A DNA stretch of 64,000 nucleotides, from assembly GCA_951812395.1 (NCBI GenBank), contig CATOSD010000001.1, forward strand, positions 2,238,434 to 2,302,433, given 5' to 3'. This document shows, piece by piece, positions 17,016-26,129 of this stretch. The notes beneath the pieces were generated by a model. The model searched no databases and was not told the origin of the DNA. It saw only the letters and a list, made by a program, of their open reading frames with translations. Source of the stretch: an uncultured Dehalococcoidia bacterium. GTDB taxonomy: Bacteria; Chloroflexota; Dehalococcoidia; Lucifugimonadales; CATOSD01. How positions within the stretch are numbered: the stretch's first letter is position 1; each line of letters opens with the position of its first letter. The translations under genes and the position numbers were made by a program.

Positions 17016-17729
17016 CTAGTCGCGGAAGCGCAGGCCCTGCGCGGCTTGGTCGTGCAGCACGCCGTCGCGGATCTCCTTTACCTCGTCCGCCATCTCGAGG
17101 AGCGCGGAGTCGTGCGTGGCGGCGAGCACGCTTATGCCGCGCTCCTGGACCATCTCCTTGAATAGGCCGAAAATGGCCCTGGCATTCACGGAGTCGAGCT
17201 CGCCGGTCGGCTCGTCCGCCAAGAGAAGGGGCGGGTTGTTGACAATGGCGCGCGCTATGGCGACGCGCTGCTGTTCGCCGCCCGATAGCTCGTAGGGCCG
17301 GTGCCGCGCCCGCGCCCACAGCCCGACTATCTCCAGCGCCTCGCGCGCCCGCACTGCGCGTTCGCGGGCCTTTACGCCCGCTATACGCAGGGGAAGCTCC
17401 ACGTTTTCGAGTGCGGAGAGCAGCGGCAGCAGGCCGAAAGACTGGAACACGAAGCCGAGCTTGTGGCGACGGATCTCCAGAAGCTCGCGTTCGCCCATCG
17501 CCATGACGCTTCGCTCCTCGAACAACACGTCGCCTGATGTGGGTCTGTCGAGGCCGGCCAGGATGTTCAGAAGCGTCGTCTTGCCCGAACCCGACCTGCC
17601 CACGATAGCCACGAACTGGCCGGGCAGCACCGTGAGGTTTACGCCGCGGAGAGCCGTGATCTCCTCGGAGCCGAGGCGGTAGGTCCTGGTTACGTCGATC
17701 GCGGCCGTCAGCCGCTGGTACCTGTTCAC
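17016..17729 (-). CDS. ABC transporter ATP-binding protein (MacB/LolD type)
   Basis: A 237-residue ATPase with Walker [10 protein letters not shown] (about 47-55), the Q-loop in [10 protein letters not shown], signature LSGGEQQRV, Walker [13 protein letters not shown] and the switch histidine in AATHD. The sequence belongs to the MacB/LolD/FtsE group that energises FtsX-type permeases. It is the last gene of a minus-strand operon; its GTG start lies one base after the stop of the preceding ATPase. Two ATPases and two permeases suggest either two transporters or one heteromeric complex. Confidence 0.9.
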   Translation of the reverse strand: MNRYQRLTAAIDVTRTYRLGSEEITALRGVNLTVLPGQFVAIVGRSGSGKTTLLNILAGLDRPTSGDVLFEERSVMAMGERELLEIRRHKLGFVFQSFGLLPLLSALENVELPLRIAGVKARERAVRAREALEIVGLWARARHRPYELSGGEQQRVAIARAIVNNPPLLLADEPTGELDSVNARAIFGLFKEMVQERGISVLAATHDSALLEMADEVKEIRDGVLHDQAAQGLRFRD

Positions 17730-17730
17730 T

Positions 17731-18627
17731 CTAAAGCTCCTCCGGTCTGAGCGTCACGGCGTCGTTTTCGACTTCGACCCTGGCCCGGTCTCGAATACGC
17801 AGGTCCTCGAGATACTCGCGTGGAATCTGGACGCGCCCGCTGGCGTCCACCAGGATGAACTCCTCAAGCGGCTGGTCGGTGTTGGCCGAGCCCGACACCC
17901 TCTGGAAAGTCACACGTCGTCGGATTTCGGTCGACATCTTGCCGTCCCGTATCATCACAACCCTGCCCACTTTGTGGGCGATGTCGGGATCGTGGGTGAC
18001 AATCAGAATGGTGGTGTCGAACTCCTGGTTTACCACCCCGAACAGGTCGAGAATCTCGGCGGCAGTGGCGTTATCCAGCTCTCCGGTCGGCTCATCGGCC
18101 AGCAAAAGCGGCGGATGGTTGGCGAGAGCGACCGCGATGGCGACGCGTTGCTGCTCGCCGCCGGACAGCCGCTCTGGGGTGTGCCCAAGCCTGTGTCCCA
18201 GTCCCACCAGGTCCAGCAGGTGCTCGGCGCGCTCCTTGCGTTCCCTGCCGGGCATCTCGGTCAGCATCATGGGCAACGCCACGTTTTCCACCGCCGACAG
18301 ATAGGGGAACATGTTGCGGCTGGTCTGCTGCCAGACGAAGCCCACCACGTCGCGGCGATACTCCTCTATGTCTCCCATGTTCATACGGAGCAGGTCGTTT
18401 CCGCCCACAGACACGCCGCCCGCCGAGGGCGCGTCGTATCCGGCGAGAATGTTCAGCAGTGTGCTCTTGCCGCTGCCACTGGCGCCGACAATGGCCACTA
18501 CCTCGCCCGGCATGACGCTGAGGTCTAGCCCCCGCAGGGCCACCACCTCGAGGTCGGCAATCTTGTATATCTTGAAAAGGTCCTCGCACAGGACGTACGG
18601 TGAAGTCTGGGTGCTTGTCATTTTCAC
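17731..18627 (-). CDS. ABC ATPase with C-terminal AbrB-like domain
   Basis: A 298-residue protein. Residues 1-235 form a MacB/LolD-type ATPase: Walker A GASGSGKS (48-55), Q-loop VWQQTSRNMFPYLS, signature LSGGEQQRV, Walker [13 protein letters not shown], switch histidine in VTHDPD. Residues about 252-298 add a segment resembling a SpoVT/AbrB swapped-hairpin: VDASGRVQIPREYLEDL, then RARVEVE and a final strand VTLRPEEL. AbrB domains dimerise and often bind DNA; fused to an ATPase it may instead stabilise the dimer or tie transport to regulation. The neighbouring ATPase lacks it. It lies between the permease at 18740 and the second ATPase. Confidence 0.88.
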   Translation of the reverse strand: MKMTSTQTSPYVLCEDLFKIYKIADLEVVALRGLDLSVMPGEVVAIVGASGSGKSTLLNILAGYDAPSAGGVSVGGNDLLRMNMGDIEEYRRDVVGFVWQQTSRNMFPYLSAVENVALPMMLTEMPGRERKERAEHLLDLVGLGHRLGHTPERLSGGEQQRVAIAVALANHPPLLLADEPTGELDNATAAEILDLFGVVNQEFDTTILIVTHDPDIAHKVGRVVMIRDGKMSTEIRRRVTFQRVSGSANTDQPLEEFILVDASGRVQIPREYLEDLRIRDRARVEVENDAVTLRPEEL

Positions 18628-18629
18628 TC

Positions 18630-18735
18630 CCGTCCCTTCGACTGGCTCAGGGCAGGCACTGACACCCGCCTTCGCGGGCTAAGGCTCTTCCCCCTCGCCC
18701 TGACCCTCGCCCTTGGGGGAGAGGGGACTCGGCGG
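18630..18735. repeat. Palindrome family copy 4 with CCCTTCGACTGGCTCAGGG tag
   Basis: The 112-base gap between permease and ATPase holds a CTTCGACTGGCTCAGGGCAGG tag, a CCCGC-CTTC-GCGGG hairpin and a CTCTTCCCCCTCGCCC ... GGGGGAGAGGGG inverted repeat. It matches the other intergenic palindromes and separates two genes of one operon. Confidence 0.55.
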
Positions 18736-18739
18736 TTCG

Positions 18740-21700
18740 CTACATCTCTCCGAGGCGCAGGATGCGCTGCAGGGAGATCCGGCGAACGAACCAGATCATG
18801 CCGGTTATGATCAAAGTGAACGCCACGGCCATTATAGCGTAGGTTATTGCTAGCGTAATCCAGTTGACCTCGAGGATGAACGGGGGCAGCACCTGGCTTC
18901 CCTGGTCGTCGTTGCTCAGGAAGGGCATGATGATGGCGCCGATGCGCCCGCCCATCCACGTGCCCAGGGCGAGGCCGGCGACGATGATGAGCGCCTGCTC
19001 CAGCCATATGAGGGTGGTAAGCTGGCGCGTGGAGAAACCGATGGTGCGCATCAGCGCGAACTCCATCTCTCTGCTTCTGAACGACACGTAAGCGTGCACC
19101 AGGAAGCCCAGGCCGCTGAGTATGAGAACGGCAGTGAAAGCCATAAACAGCAGGGCCCGCCAGCCGGCCTGGACGAGCGGATCGACTTGGGACTCCGCCA
19201 GGTTCTGTTGGGTGTCGTGCAGCCTGCGGGCCGGGAACGGCGGGTCGTCCGTGAGGACTCCCACCAACTCCGCGCGTTCCGAGCCGTTAATGGCCGTCTC
19301 GATCCACATCTCGTTGGGGCGCAGCTCACCGGCAGTGACGTCCAGATTCGCGAAGGCCGTGACCGCACTGAGATCGGATACCAGGAACAGCCTGCTGAAG
19401 GTATCCAGAGTAGGGAAGAAGTCCAGTTTCTCGATTATGTGGACGGGCAGGCGATGACCCTGGACCGACACCTCGAAGGAATCGCCTACGCGGTGGCCGG
19501 TCTCCCTGAGGAAGAGACCGCTGGCGAGCACGGGCACAGGGGTTATGGGTGGACCGTGGAACATGCCGCGGCTGACCAAGGGGTTGCCCTCTGTCCAGAT
19601 GAACTGGGCCGCAGCGGTGTCACCGTCGAACGATGAGTTGGTTGGTTGTATGGCGTCGGACACGGACTCCGGCGCGGCGCGGATGATGCTCCAGCCGGAC
19701 ACGTCGTCGAACGCTTCCAGGACGTGTTCGCCTTCAGGCGTGATAGCGCTGATCCGGCTTATGGAGATAGTGCCGGCCCGGAGCCTGCCCCGCCCGTCGA
19801 ATTTGTTGACGCTTACCGAGACTAGCTCCATGGGCCGCTGCGGAGTCAGAAGCTGGCGTCTGCCGCTGAAAATCCTTCCGTCTCGACGGAGCAGCGGTAC
19901 CGCCATTCGCTCCCACTGTGTTGAACTCAGGGGGCCCATGATGTAGGTGAAGTAGCGTCCGTTGGCGTCCTTGAGGCGGGCGATAACGCCGACGTCGGGC
20001 TGGGGCCGGTCGGTCTTGATGACAAGCCAGAGCTCGGATGCGTCGTCGGGCAGCGGCAACCCGACGGGCAGGCTCGGATGTTCGAGCTGGGCGAGGAGTT
20101 CAGGAAGCGGTCTTTCCGCGAAGTCTTCCCGGAACCAGCCGACTTCGCTCACCACACTGCTGTCGACGGCCACCATGGTGTAGCTCTCGCCGAGCAGCTC
20201 GGACAGGTCGCTGCCCGCTCCGCGGAAGGCCGGCCCGACCACGGACACGCCAGGCAGCGCCAGGTATTCGTCGACTACGGAGACGCTCCGGCCCCGGGTG
20301 TTCAGGATTACGCCTTCCAGTCGTATGTCGGCGCCGGAGGAGTAGCGGGCGCGCTCATCGAAGCTGCGCTCGAGCGTGCCGCCGAAGCTTGCGGCGACGA
20401 TGCCCAATCCGGCCATCAGCACCAGCAGCAGCGAAAGGCGGGCGTAGTGCGTGGGGCGGCGGGCCATCTGCCACATTCCCATGGAGAACCCCGCAGGGGC
20501 GTTCAGCCCGTAAACGTGCAGCAGCCGGAAAGCCACCTGAGCGATGGGGACCGCTATCAGAATCGGGGCGAAGACCTGCGGCATAGGCAGGGTCGGCCCG
20601 ATGGACAACAGCACGGCCACTAGCGCGGCCTGCACCGCAATCCCGGCCCATCGCCGCTGCGGCGAATCCGTCCTCGACGTGAACCAGTACGCCGCCACGA
20701 GCGCCGCCAACGCGGCTAGCTGCGCGAGCCAGTTGAGCGGCTCGCCGTTGCCGATGGCCCGCACCACAATCGCGGGCGCCAGGATGGCGGCGGTCGCGCC
20801 GGCCATCAGGTGCAGCAGGGCGGGGGAGTCTCCGCTCAGGAAGCGGATCGCCAGCGGGAAGAGTCGCAGCAACACCATGGCGACGGCTACGAGCACGAGC
20901 GCGGGCACGGCCAGCAGCGCCTGGTTGACGACAAGCTCGCCGAAGACGCTGCTGGCGACCACGGAGCCCTGGTCCGACAGCTGCCTGAATAACACTACGC
21001 TGACGACCAGGAGGAGGACGTCGAGGTAGTACCGGAGGAAGAAGGGCTGCGCGGTGGGTCTCGCAGCCTCCTGCCGGTGGCGGGTTACGCCGACCTTGGA
21101 CGCCTGGACGGCCGGAATGAGCAGGGCGGCGAAGCTGAGAAGACCGCCGAGCGCGCCCATAGCAAAAGCACCGCCGGAAATCGCCACGTCCAGCCTGTCC
21201 CCTCCGCTGAGGTCGGAGAAAGCGGGGGTGTAGCCAAGGACACTTATCAGGAATGCCGCGATCGGGGGCGAGGCCGCGGCTGCGAGCACCGAGATGGTGA
21301 GGCCCTCTAGCACGAACACGGCGAGAATCTGTGCGGAACTTGCGCCCCTGCTTCGGAGCAGGGCTATCTCGCCGCGCTGTTGCTCGACAACTAGGGACGA
21401 TATGGTCACAACGTAGTAAAGAATGACCACCGCGATGAGCACGAGTACGACGAACATGGGCAGCTTGCTGAAGAAGAGACGCCGGTCGTAGTCGGCGAGG
21501 GCATCCTCAAGCTCCGTTATCTGGCGGTAGCTGAACAGGTTTCGGGACAGGCGGCTCTTCATGGTGTCGAGGCCGCTTCTGGCAATCCAGGCGTTGCGAG
21601 CGTCCAGCTTGGACTGGTCCACCTGGAGCAACCAGGCGTAAGTGCTGTCCATGTCGATGAACGACGCTCCCAGGGAGCCGAAGTAGGACTCCCGCGTCAG

Positions 21701-22420
21701 GAAGAAAGGGACCGTGCGGAAGTTGCCGGAGGTCGAGGCGGAGAGTACGGCGTCGTTCAGGTGCCAGAACTCGTCGGGGCCGGTGCGTTCGAAGATGCCG
21801 GAGATGGTGACAATAGCGTGGGGAATGGCGTCGTTCCAGTAAGGCACGGTGGACAGGCTGTCTCCCACGCCGACCCCGAACAGCTCGGCGGCTTCGGCCG
21901 GGACAATGGCCTGGAGGCGCAGGGGCTGACCGGGAGGGCTAGGCGGCGAGTTGGCGCCCCAGTCACCGCTGACAATGCGGATGTGCTCGCCCAGCGTGGG
22001 AACGTAGGCGAAGTAGCTGCGGGCGTTGTCTTGGCCGGCGGCGGCCTCGTCGCCCACACGGGAGAGGAAGAACGTGGCCGTCTTGGCTCCCATCACGCGG
22101 GACTCGAGGAACCAAGCGACTCTCGCGTCGACCTCCCCGTTCACTGTGCGATCGACCTTGCCAAACTCATCGACCGTGGTGGGGCCGCGGTCCGCCTTAA
22201 CGAGAACGTTGGCCTCGTCCTCGGTGAGCCTGGCGAGAGTGCTCTTGAGCGCGAGCTCCCTCAGCGCGTCGTAGTAAATCACGGTGCCGGCCATCACGGC
22301 GGATGAGAGCACCACACCCACCACGACCGTCGAAAGCAGCCGCCAGTGCGCGAGGCTGCGGCGCACGACCAGTGGCCAGGCGGAAACTGCTCTGGAGGCC
22401 AGGTAGATCAGCTGTAGCAA
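18740..22420 (-). CDS. FtsX-like ABC permease, large two-domain type (B)
   Basis: A 1,226-residue membrane protein. An N-terminal anchor (about 28-50) is followed by a large extracytoplasmic region, then a three-helix FtsX block beginning near 312 (FVVLVLIAVVILYYVVTISSLVVEQQ, with the EIALLRSRGAS coupling motif), a middle set of helices (about 460-640), a second extracytoplasmic domain and a C-terminal FtsX block (LLFMAFTAVLILSGLGFLV, EFALMRTIGFSTRQL). This is the MacB/LolC mechanotransmission plan, duplicated. The substrate is unknown; such systems move lipoproteins, peptides or lipids or drive periplasmic machinery. The ATG follows the preceding permease stop by one base. Confidence 0.88.
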   Translation of the reverse strand: MLQLIYLASRAVSAWPLVVRRSLAHWRLLSTVVVGVVLSSAVMAGTVIYYDALRELALKSTLARLTEDEANVLVKADRGPTTVDEFGKVDRTVNGEVDARVAWFLESRVMGAKTATFFLSRVGDEAAAGQDNARSYFAYVPTLGEHIRIVSGDWGANSPPSPPGQPLRLQAIVPAEAAELFGVGVGDSLSTVPYWNDAIPHAIVTISGIFERTGPDEFWHLNDAVLSASTSGNFRTVPFFLTRESYFGSLGASFIDMDSTYAWLLQVDQSKLDARNAWIARSGLDTMKSRLSRNLFSYRQITELEDALADYDRRLFFSKLPMFVVLVLIAVVILYYVVTISSLVVEQQRGEIALLRSRGASSAQILAVFVLEGLTISVLAAAASPPIAAFLISVLGYTPAFSDLSGGDRLDVAISGGAFAMGALGGLLSFAALLIPAVQASKVGVTRHRQEAARPTAQPFFLRYYLDVLLLVVSVVLFRQLSDQGSVVASSVFGELVVNQALLAVPALVLVAVAMVLLRLFPLAIRFLSGDSPALLHLMAGATAAILAPAIVVRAIGNGEPLNWLAQLAALAALVAAYWFTSRTDSPQRRWAGIAVQAALVAVLLSIGPTLPMPQVFAPILIAVPIAQVAFRLLHVYGLNAPAGFSMGMWQMARRPTHYARLSLLLVLMAGLGIVAASFGGTLERSFDERARYSSGADIRLEGVILNTRGRSVSVVDEYLALPGVSVVGPAFRGAGSDLSELLGESYTMVAVDSSVVSEVGWFREDFAERPLPELLAQLEHPSLPVGLPLPDDASELWLVIKTDRPQPDVGVIARLKDANGRYFTYIMGPLSSTQWERMAVPLLRRDGRIFSGRRQLLTPQRPMELVSVSVNKFDGRGRLRAGTISISRISAITPEGEHVLEAFDDVSGWSIIRAAPESVSDAIQPTNSSFDGDTAAAQFIWTEGNPLVSRGMFHGPPITPVPVLASGLFLRETGHRVGDSFEVSVQGHRLPVHIIEKLDFFPTLDTFSRLFLVSDLSAVTAFANLDVTAGELRPNEMWIETAINGSERAELVGVLTDDPPFPARRLHDTQQNLAESQVDPLVQAGWRALLFMAFTAVLILSGLGFLVHAYVSFRSREMEFALMRTIGFSTRQLTTLIWLEQALIIVAGLALGTWMGGRIGAIIMPFLSNDDQGSQVLPPFILEVNWITLAITYAIMAVAFTLIITGMIWFVRRISLQRILRLGEM

Positions 22421-22421
22421 C

Positions 22422-25400
22422 TCAGCCCTCCAGCCGGGATATCGAGTGCAGCTCGAGGCTTCGCAAAGACCTCGCCAGGGCGAGCGTGGACAACAGGAAT
22501 ATCGACGCGGTTACGGCGTATATCAGTGCCAGCATGGGCCAGTCGGTAACCATGATGTAGGGGGGGACCACCGGGTCGCCCACCTCGGTCACGGCGACCG
22601 AGGACACCATGATCGAGCTCATCTGAAATCCGGCCCAGGTGCCGATTCCCAACCCCACCAGCACTATGGCGAGGTGCTCTATGCTGAGAAGTCCTAGCAC
22701 CTGCCGGCCGGTCATACCCAGCGATTGCAGGAAGCCCATCTCGTTGCGGCCCCGGTTGGTGAACGCCAGCAGGTAGATCAGGTATCCCAGGCCGGCGGTG
22801 AACACGATGAGCACCAGCGAGAGCGCCATCATGGCGCGCCAGCCCGCGGTAATGAGCGGGTCGAGCCGTACCGCTTCCAGACGCGCCTCGCGGTCGAATA
22901 CCCGGTCGGTGGTGCCGGTAAGCCTAAGAATAGTCTCGCTCACCGAGTCGCCGGCGCCGAGCGCCTCTGAGATGAACAGCTCGTTGGGAAAGAAGCTCGT
23001 GGTAGGGCTGAGAATGTTCAGATGCCGCAGGAGGTCGTCCAGGTCTGTCAGGATGAAGCCGCCCCCCCGTGACTGCATCGTGGGGAAGTAGTCCACACGG
23101 TTCGTGAACTGCACCGACACCAGGCGGCTCATGATGTCCAGGATCATGACGTCGCCCACGCGGGCGCCGGTCACGTCGAGGAATCTGGAACTGGCCACGA
23201 CGGGGAGCGGCCCGCCGCTGGGGCTTCGGTAGAATCCCCTGATGCCGCGGTCGGTGTCCTTGCCGAATACGAACAGGCCCGCGGCCTGGCCGCTTCGAAC
23301 GTCCTGTGACGTTTGCCCGATGCTGTCGGTCGAGAGGGGGGAGGTGGCCAGAGGAGTCCACGTCGAGCGTTCCTCGAACCCGTCGACCAGCACCAGATCC
23401 TGGCCATTGCCGAGAGTCACATGCATGTCGTCCATCAACAGCGATCCGGCGGTGCCGGCCGGGCCGAATACGGGTTCGTAGGTCTGGATCGCTGCCAGCG
23501 TCACCGGCGGCACCATGCCTGGCGGCATTTCGCCGCGCATCAGGCTCCATTCCTGCGGACCCACCTCGCCCAGGGAGAGAATCTTCACAATTCCGGTCGA
23601 GTCCTGCATCGCTGCCCAGAGAAACATGTTGGAGTACTCGCCACCCGACTTTACCCACATTCCAAAGGTTTCCGCGTCTGGCGGCAACACAAGCGGCTCC
23701 TGGCGGGAGATGGGCTGGAGGGACCTCATTATGCCGCTGAGCGGCACGTCTGAAAAGTCGTCGCGGTACCAGGACATGTAGTGGAAGTCGTCGGACTCTA
23801 CGGCCAGCAGGTCGAAGTGGATACCCGAGACCGTCGTGCCCACGAGGCCTTGCCCCCTGAGCCCCAGCGAGACCTGTGTCACACCTGGAATCTGGAGATA
23901 CGTCTGCTTGAGGGACCTGGTGCCACGGGCGATGTATCCCGGCACGTCGGCCACGCGAACGTCCGTGGCTACGTCGTAGAGTATGCGCTCCTCGTAGCTG
24001 CGGTTCAGCGTGCCTCCGACGGTGGTGGCGAGTACGCCGAGTCCCGTAACAAGCACCAGCAGCAGGACCAGCCAGGTGTACTGCAGCGGGTTGCGGGCCA
24101 TTCTCAGGAGCGCCATGGAAACCCAGACCGGCGCCGCGCCTGCGAACTGTCGCAGCCCCAGAAACAGCAGGTGCAGGGGCACTAGCGCCGCTAGAGCGAT
24201 GGTGGGGGCGAATGCGAACTCGTCGGGCGAAGGGGGGTCTCGGGAAATGAACAGGGCTGTGGCCACCGCCTGCGCCGCCAGTGCGGCCCCCCGTGAGACT
24301 GCGCCGCCGGCCCGGTGGGAGGACCAGTACGCCACGGTGGCGACCACGAGAAGGGCGAGCGGCGCGGCGAATTGCTCTGTGTCAGAGCCCAGCGCGTCCA
24401 CCGCGACGCCCACGCCGAGCGCGACCAGCGCGGCGCCCGCGACCAGGTGCAACAGCGTGGGCGCGTCGCCGTTTATGAAGCGCACGAACATCGGGAACAG
24501 ACGCATGAAGAGTAGTGCGACCGCGACGAGGAAGAGCACGGGAGCGAGCAGCATCGCCTCGTTGACCTGCACGTCCTCGAACAGCCCGCCCGAGACGAAC
24601 TGGCCTCTCTGTCGCAGCTCCCAGAAGATCAGGCCCCCTATGATGAGCAGGCCCACGTCGACGTAGTACCGCTGGAACAGCGGCACTGACGGGGGGCGAG
24701 ACGAGCGCAACTTGTGCGCGATCAGTCCGGTTCTGGATCCTATCAGGGCGGGCACCACGAACATTGCGAGGCACCCGAACCCGACGGCGGCAGAAAGCGC
24801 GAACGGGTACCAGTGTAGGTCGACCGGGAGCAGCACGGTCTCCTTGATGTCGCGGAAGTAGGGCAGTGCGCCGGAGAGCGAGACGACCGCCATCGCGAGA
24901 AACGGCGCTACCACCGCCGCGGTAACCGCCAGCGTGGCGCCTTCCAGGGCGTAGAGGCGCATCATCTGGACCGCGCTTACGCCGCGGCTTCGCAGAAGCG
25001 CTACGTCGTCTTCGCGGCTCTGTACAAGGTAGGAGACCATCATGGCGATGGAGTAGAGCACCGTCAGGAGCATGACTGTCATCAGCAGCAGCAGAGGGAT
25101 GCCGGTAAAGAAGCTGCGCCGCTGGAAGTTGTCCAGCAGGCGCGTTATGCCGGTAAACACGGCCGCGCCGGGCAGCGATTCGGTGAATTCGCGCTCCATC
25201 TGTTCGATCCGGTCCTTAGTAAGCGGGATTGACCACGTCTTCAGCGGCTCCTTGTCGATGAACAGGTTCCAGTGCATGCTGGCGACGGAGCCGGGGTAGG
25301 CCTCACCCACGCCGGCTATGAGCGTTTCGAGCGTAACGAACAGGGATAGCGGCGGCTCAGCCGGGTCCACGTTGACCTCGGCGTCGACCTCTTCTTCGAG

Positions 25401-26078
25401 CGGCGCGGGATTCAGGTAGGCCTCCGCGTTGCGGCTCCAATACTCTTCCGAGGGGTCCGAGGCGTCGATCACGCCTACTATAGTGGCGGTCATGCGCACG
25501 GGGTCGCTGAGCGACGGGGTTAACACCAGCTCGTCGCCGACTTCCAGGTCGAACACACGCGCCTGCCTGGAGCCGAGCATGGCCTCGAACATCGTGCCAC
25601 GCGGCTCCCGCGACAGCGCGTCTGTTGGGAGCCGCCCGGAAAGCACGTCGACGTGCTCGCCCATGTTGGAGAGGTATTGCACGTAGCCGCGAGACACCTG
25701 GTCGGCCGCGCCTGTCAGAGTGGGCAGCGGCGAGGTTGGCTTACCGACGAGGAAGGTGGGGGATTGGATGTAGCGCTCGTGGCCCCTGTAAATCTCCGAG
25801 ATGTAGCGATCTTTGGCGTCGACCAAGTAGGACTCGCTCTTCAGGACGTTGTCCCGGTCAAACTGCACGTGGGGGGCGTATGCGAAGAAGTTGAGGAAGA
25901 AGACGGACGATCTGTCGATGGCCGTGTTTACGCTTACCCTCTGTAACGAACGGAAGTAGATGGGCGTGCCCGCAACCAACGCGGTAGTGACCACAAAGCC
26001 CAAGAATATGCTAAGCAAGAGCTTCCAATCGTCAAGCAGGCGCTTGACGATCAGCCTGCGTGTTGTGAGGGGTCCCAT
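22422..26078 (-). CDS. FtsX-like ABC permease, large two-domain type (A)
   Basis: A 1,218-residue paralogue of the next gene and the first gene of the operon. It has an N-terminal membrane anchor (about 15-38), a large extracytoplasmic domain, an FtsX helix block near 325-440 (GIPLLLLMTVMLLTVLYSIAMMVSYL, then VALLRSRGVSAVQM), a middle helix set, a second extracytoplasmic domain and a C-terminal FtsX block (GYLIYLLAFTNRGRNEMGFLQSLGMTGRQVL). The paired A/B permeases probably form a heterodimer with the two downstream ATPases. The start ATG has GGGAGG 3-4 bases upstream, and an extended -10 promoter lies about 35 bases ahead. Confidence 0.88.
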   Translation of the reverse strand: MGPLTTRRLIVKRLLDDWKLLLSIFLGFVVTTALVAGTPIYFRSLQRVSVNTAIDRSSVFFLNFFAYAPHVQFDRDNVLKSESYLVDAKDRYISEIYRGHERYIQSPTFLVGKPTSPLPTLTGAADQVSRGYVQYLSNMGEHVDVLSGRLPTDALSREPRGTMFEAMLGSRQARVFDLEVGDELVLTPSLSDPVRMTATIVGVIDASDPSEEYWSRNAEAYLNPAPLEEEVDAEVNVDPAEPPLSLFVTLETLIAGVGEAYPGSVASMHWNLFIDKEPLKTWSIPLTKDRIEQMEREFTESLPGAAVFTGITRLLDNFQRRSFFTGIPLLLLMTVMLLTVLYSIAMMVSYLVQSREDDVALLRSRGVSAVQMMRLYALEGATLAVTAAVVAPFLAMAVVSLSGALPYFRDIKETVLLPVDLHWYPFALSAAVGFGCLAMFVVPALIGSRTGLIAHKLRSSRPPSVPLFQRYYVDVGLLIIGGLIFWELRQRGQFVSGGLFEDVQVNEAMLLAPVLFLVAVALLFMRLFPMFVRFINGDAPTLLHLVAGAALVALGVGVAVDALGSDTEQFAAPLALLVVATVAYWSSHRAGGAVSRGAALAAQAVATALFISRDPPSPDEFAFAPTIALAALVPLHLLFLGLRQFAGAAPVWVSMALLRMARNPLQYTWLVLLLVLVTGLGVLATTVGGTLNRSYEERILYDVATDVRVADVPGYIARGTRSLKQTYLQIPGVTQVSLGLRGQGLVGTTVSGIHFDLLAVESDDFHYMSWYRDDFSDVPLSGIMRSLQPISRQEPLVLPPDAETFGMWVKSGGEYSNMFLWAAMQDSTGIVKILSLGEVGPQEWSLMRGEMPPGMVPPVTLAAIQTYEPVFGPAGTAGSLLMDDMHVTLGNGQDLVLVDGFEERSTWTPLATSPLSTDSIGQTSQDVRSGQAAGLFVFGKDTDRGIRGFYRSPSGGPLPVVASSRFLDVTGARVGDVMILDIMSRLVSVQFTNRVDYFPTMQSRGGGFILTDLDDLLRHLNILSPTTSFFPNELFISEALGAGDSVSETILRLTGTTDRVFDREARLEAVRLDPLITAGWRAMMALSLVLIVFTAGLGYLIYLLAFTNRGRNEMGFLQSLGMTGRQVLGLLSIEHLAIVLVGLGIGTWAGFQMSSIMVSSVAVTEVGDPVVPPYIMVTDWPMLALIYAVTASIFLLSTLALARSLRSLELHSISRLEG

Positions 26079-26111
26079 CGGCCTCCCGGCGCCGGCTGAG
26101 CGCCTTTGGCA

Positions 26112-26120
26112 ATTTTAGCA
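26112..26120 (-). promoter_or_regulatory. Extended -10 promoter for the FtsX/ABC operon
   Basis: The minus strand reads TGC-TAAAAT; transcription would start near 26105, some 27 bases before the permease ATG. A TTGCCG lies upstream but only 14 bases away, so no proper -35 is claimed. Confidence 0.42.
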
Positions 26121-26129
26121 CAACCGGCG

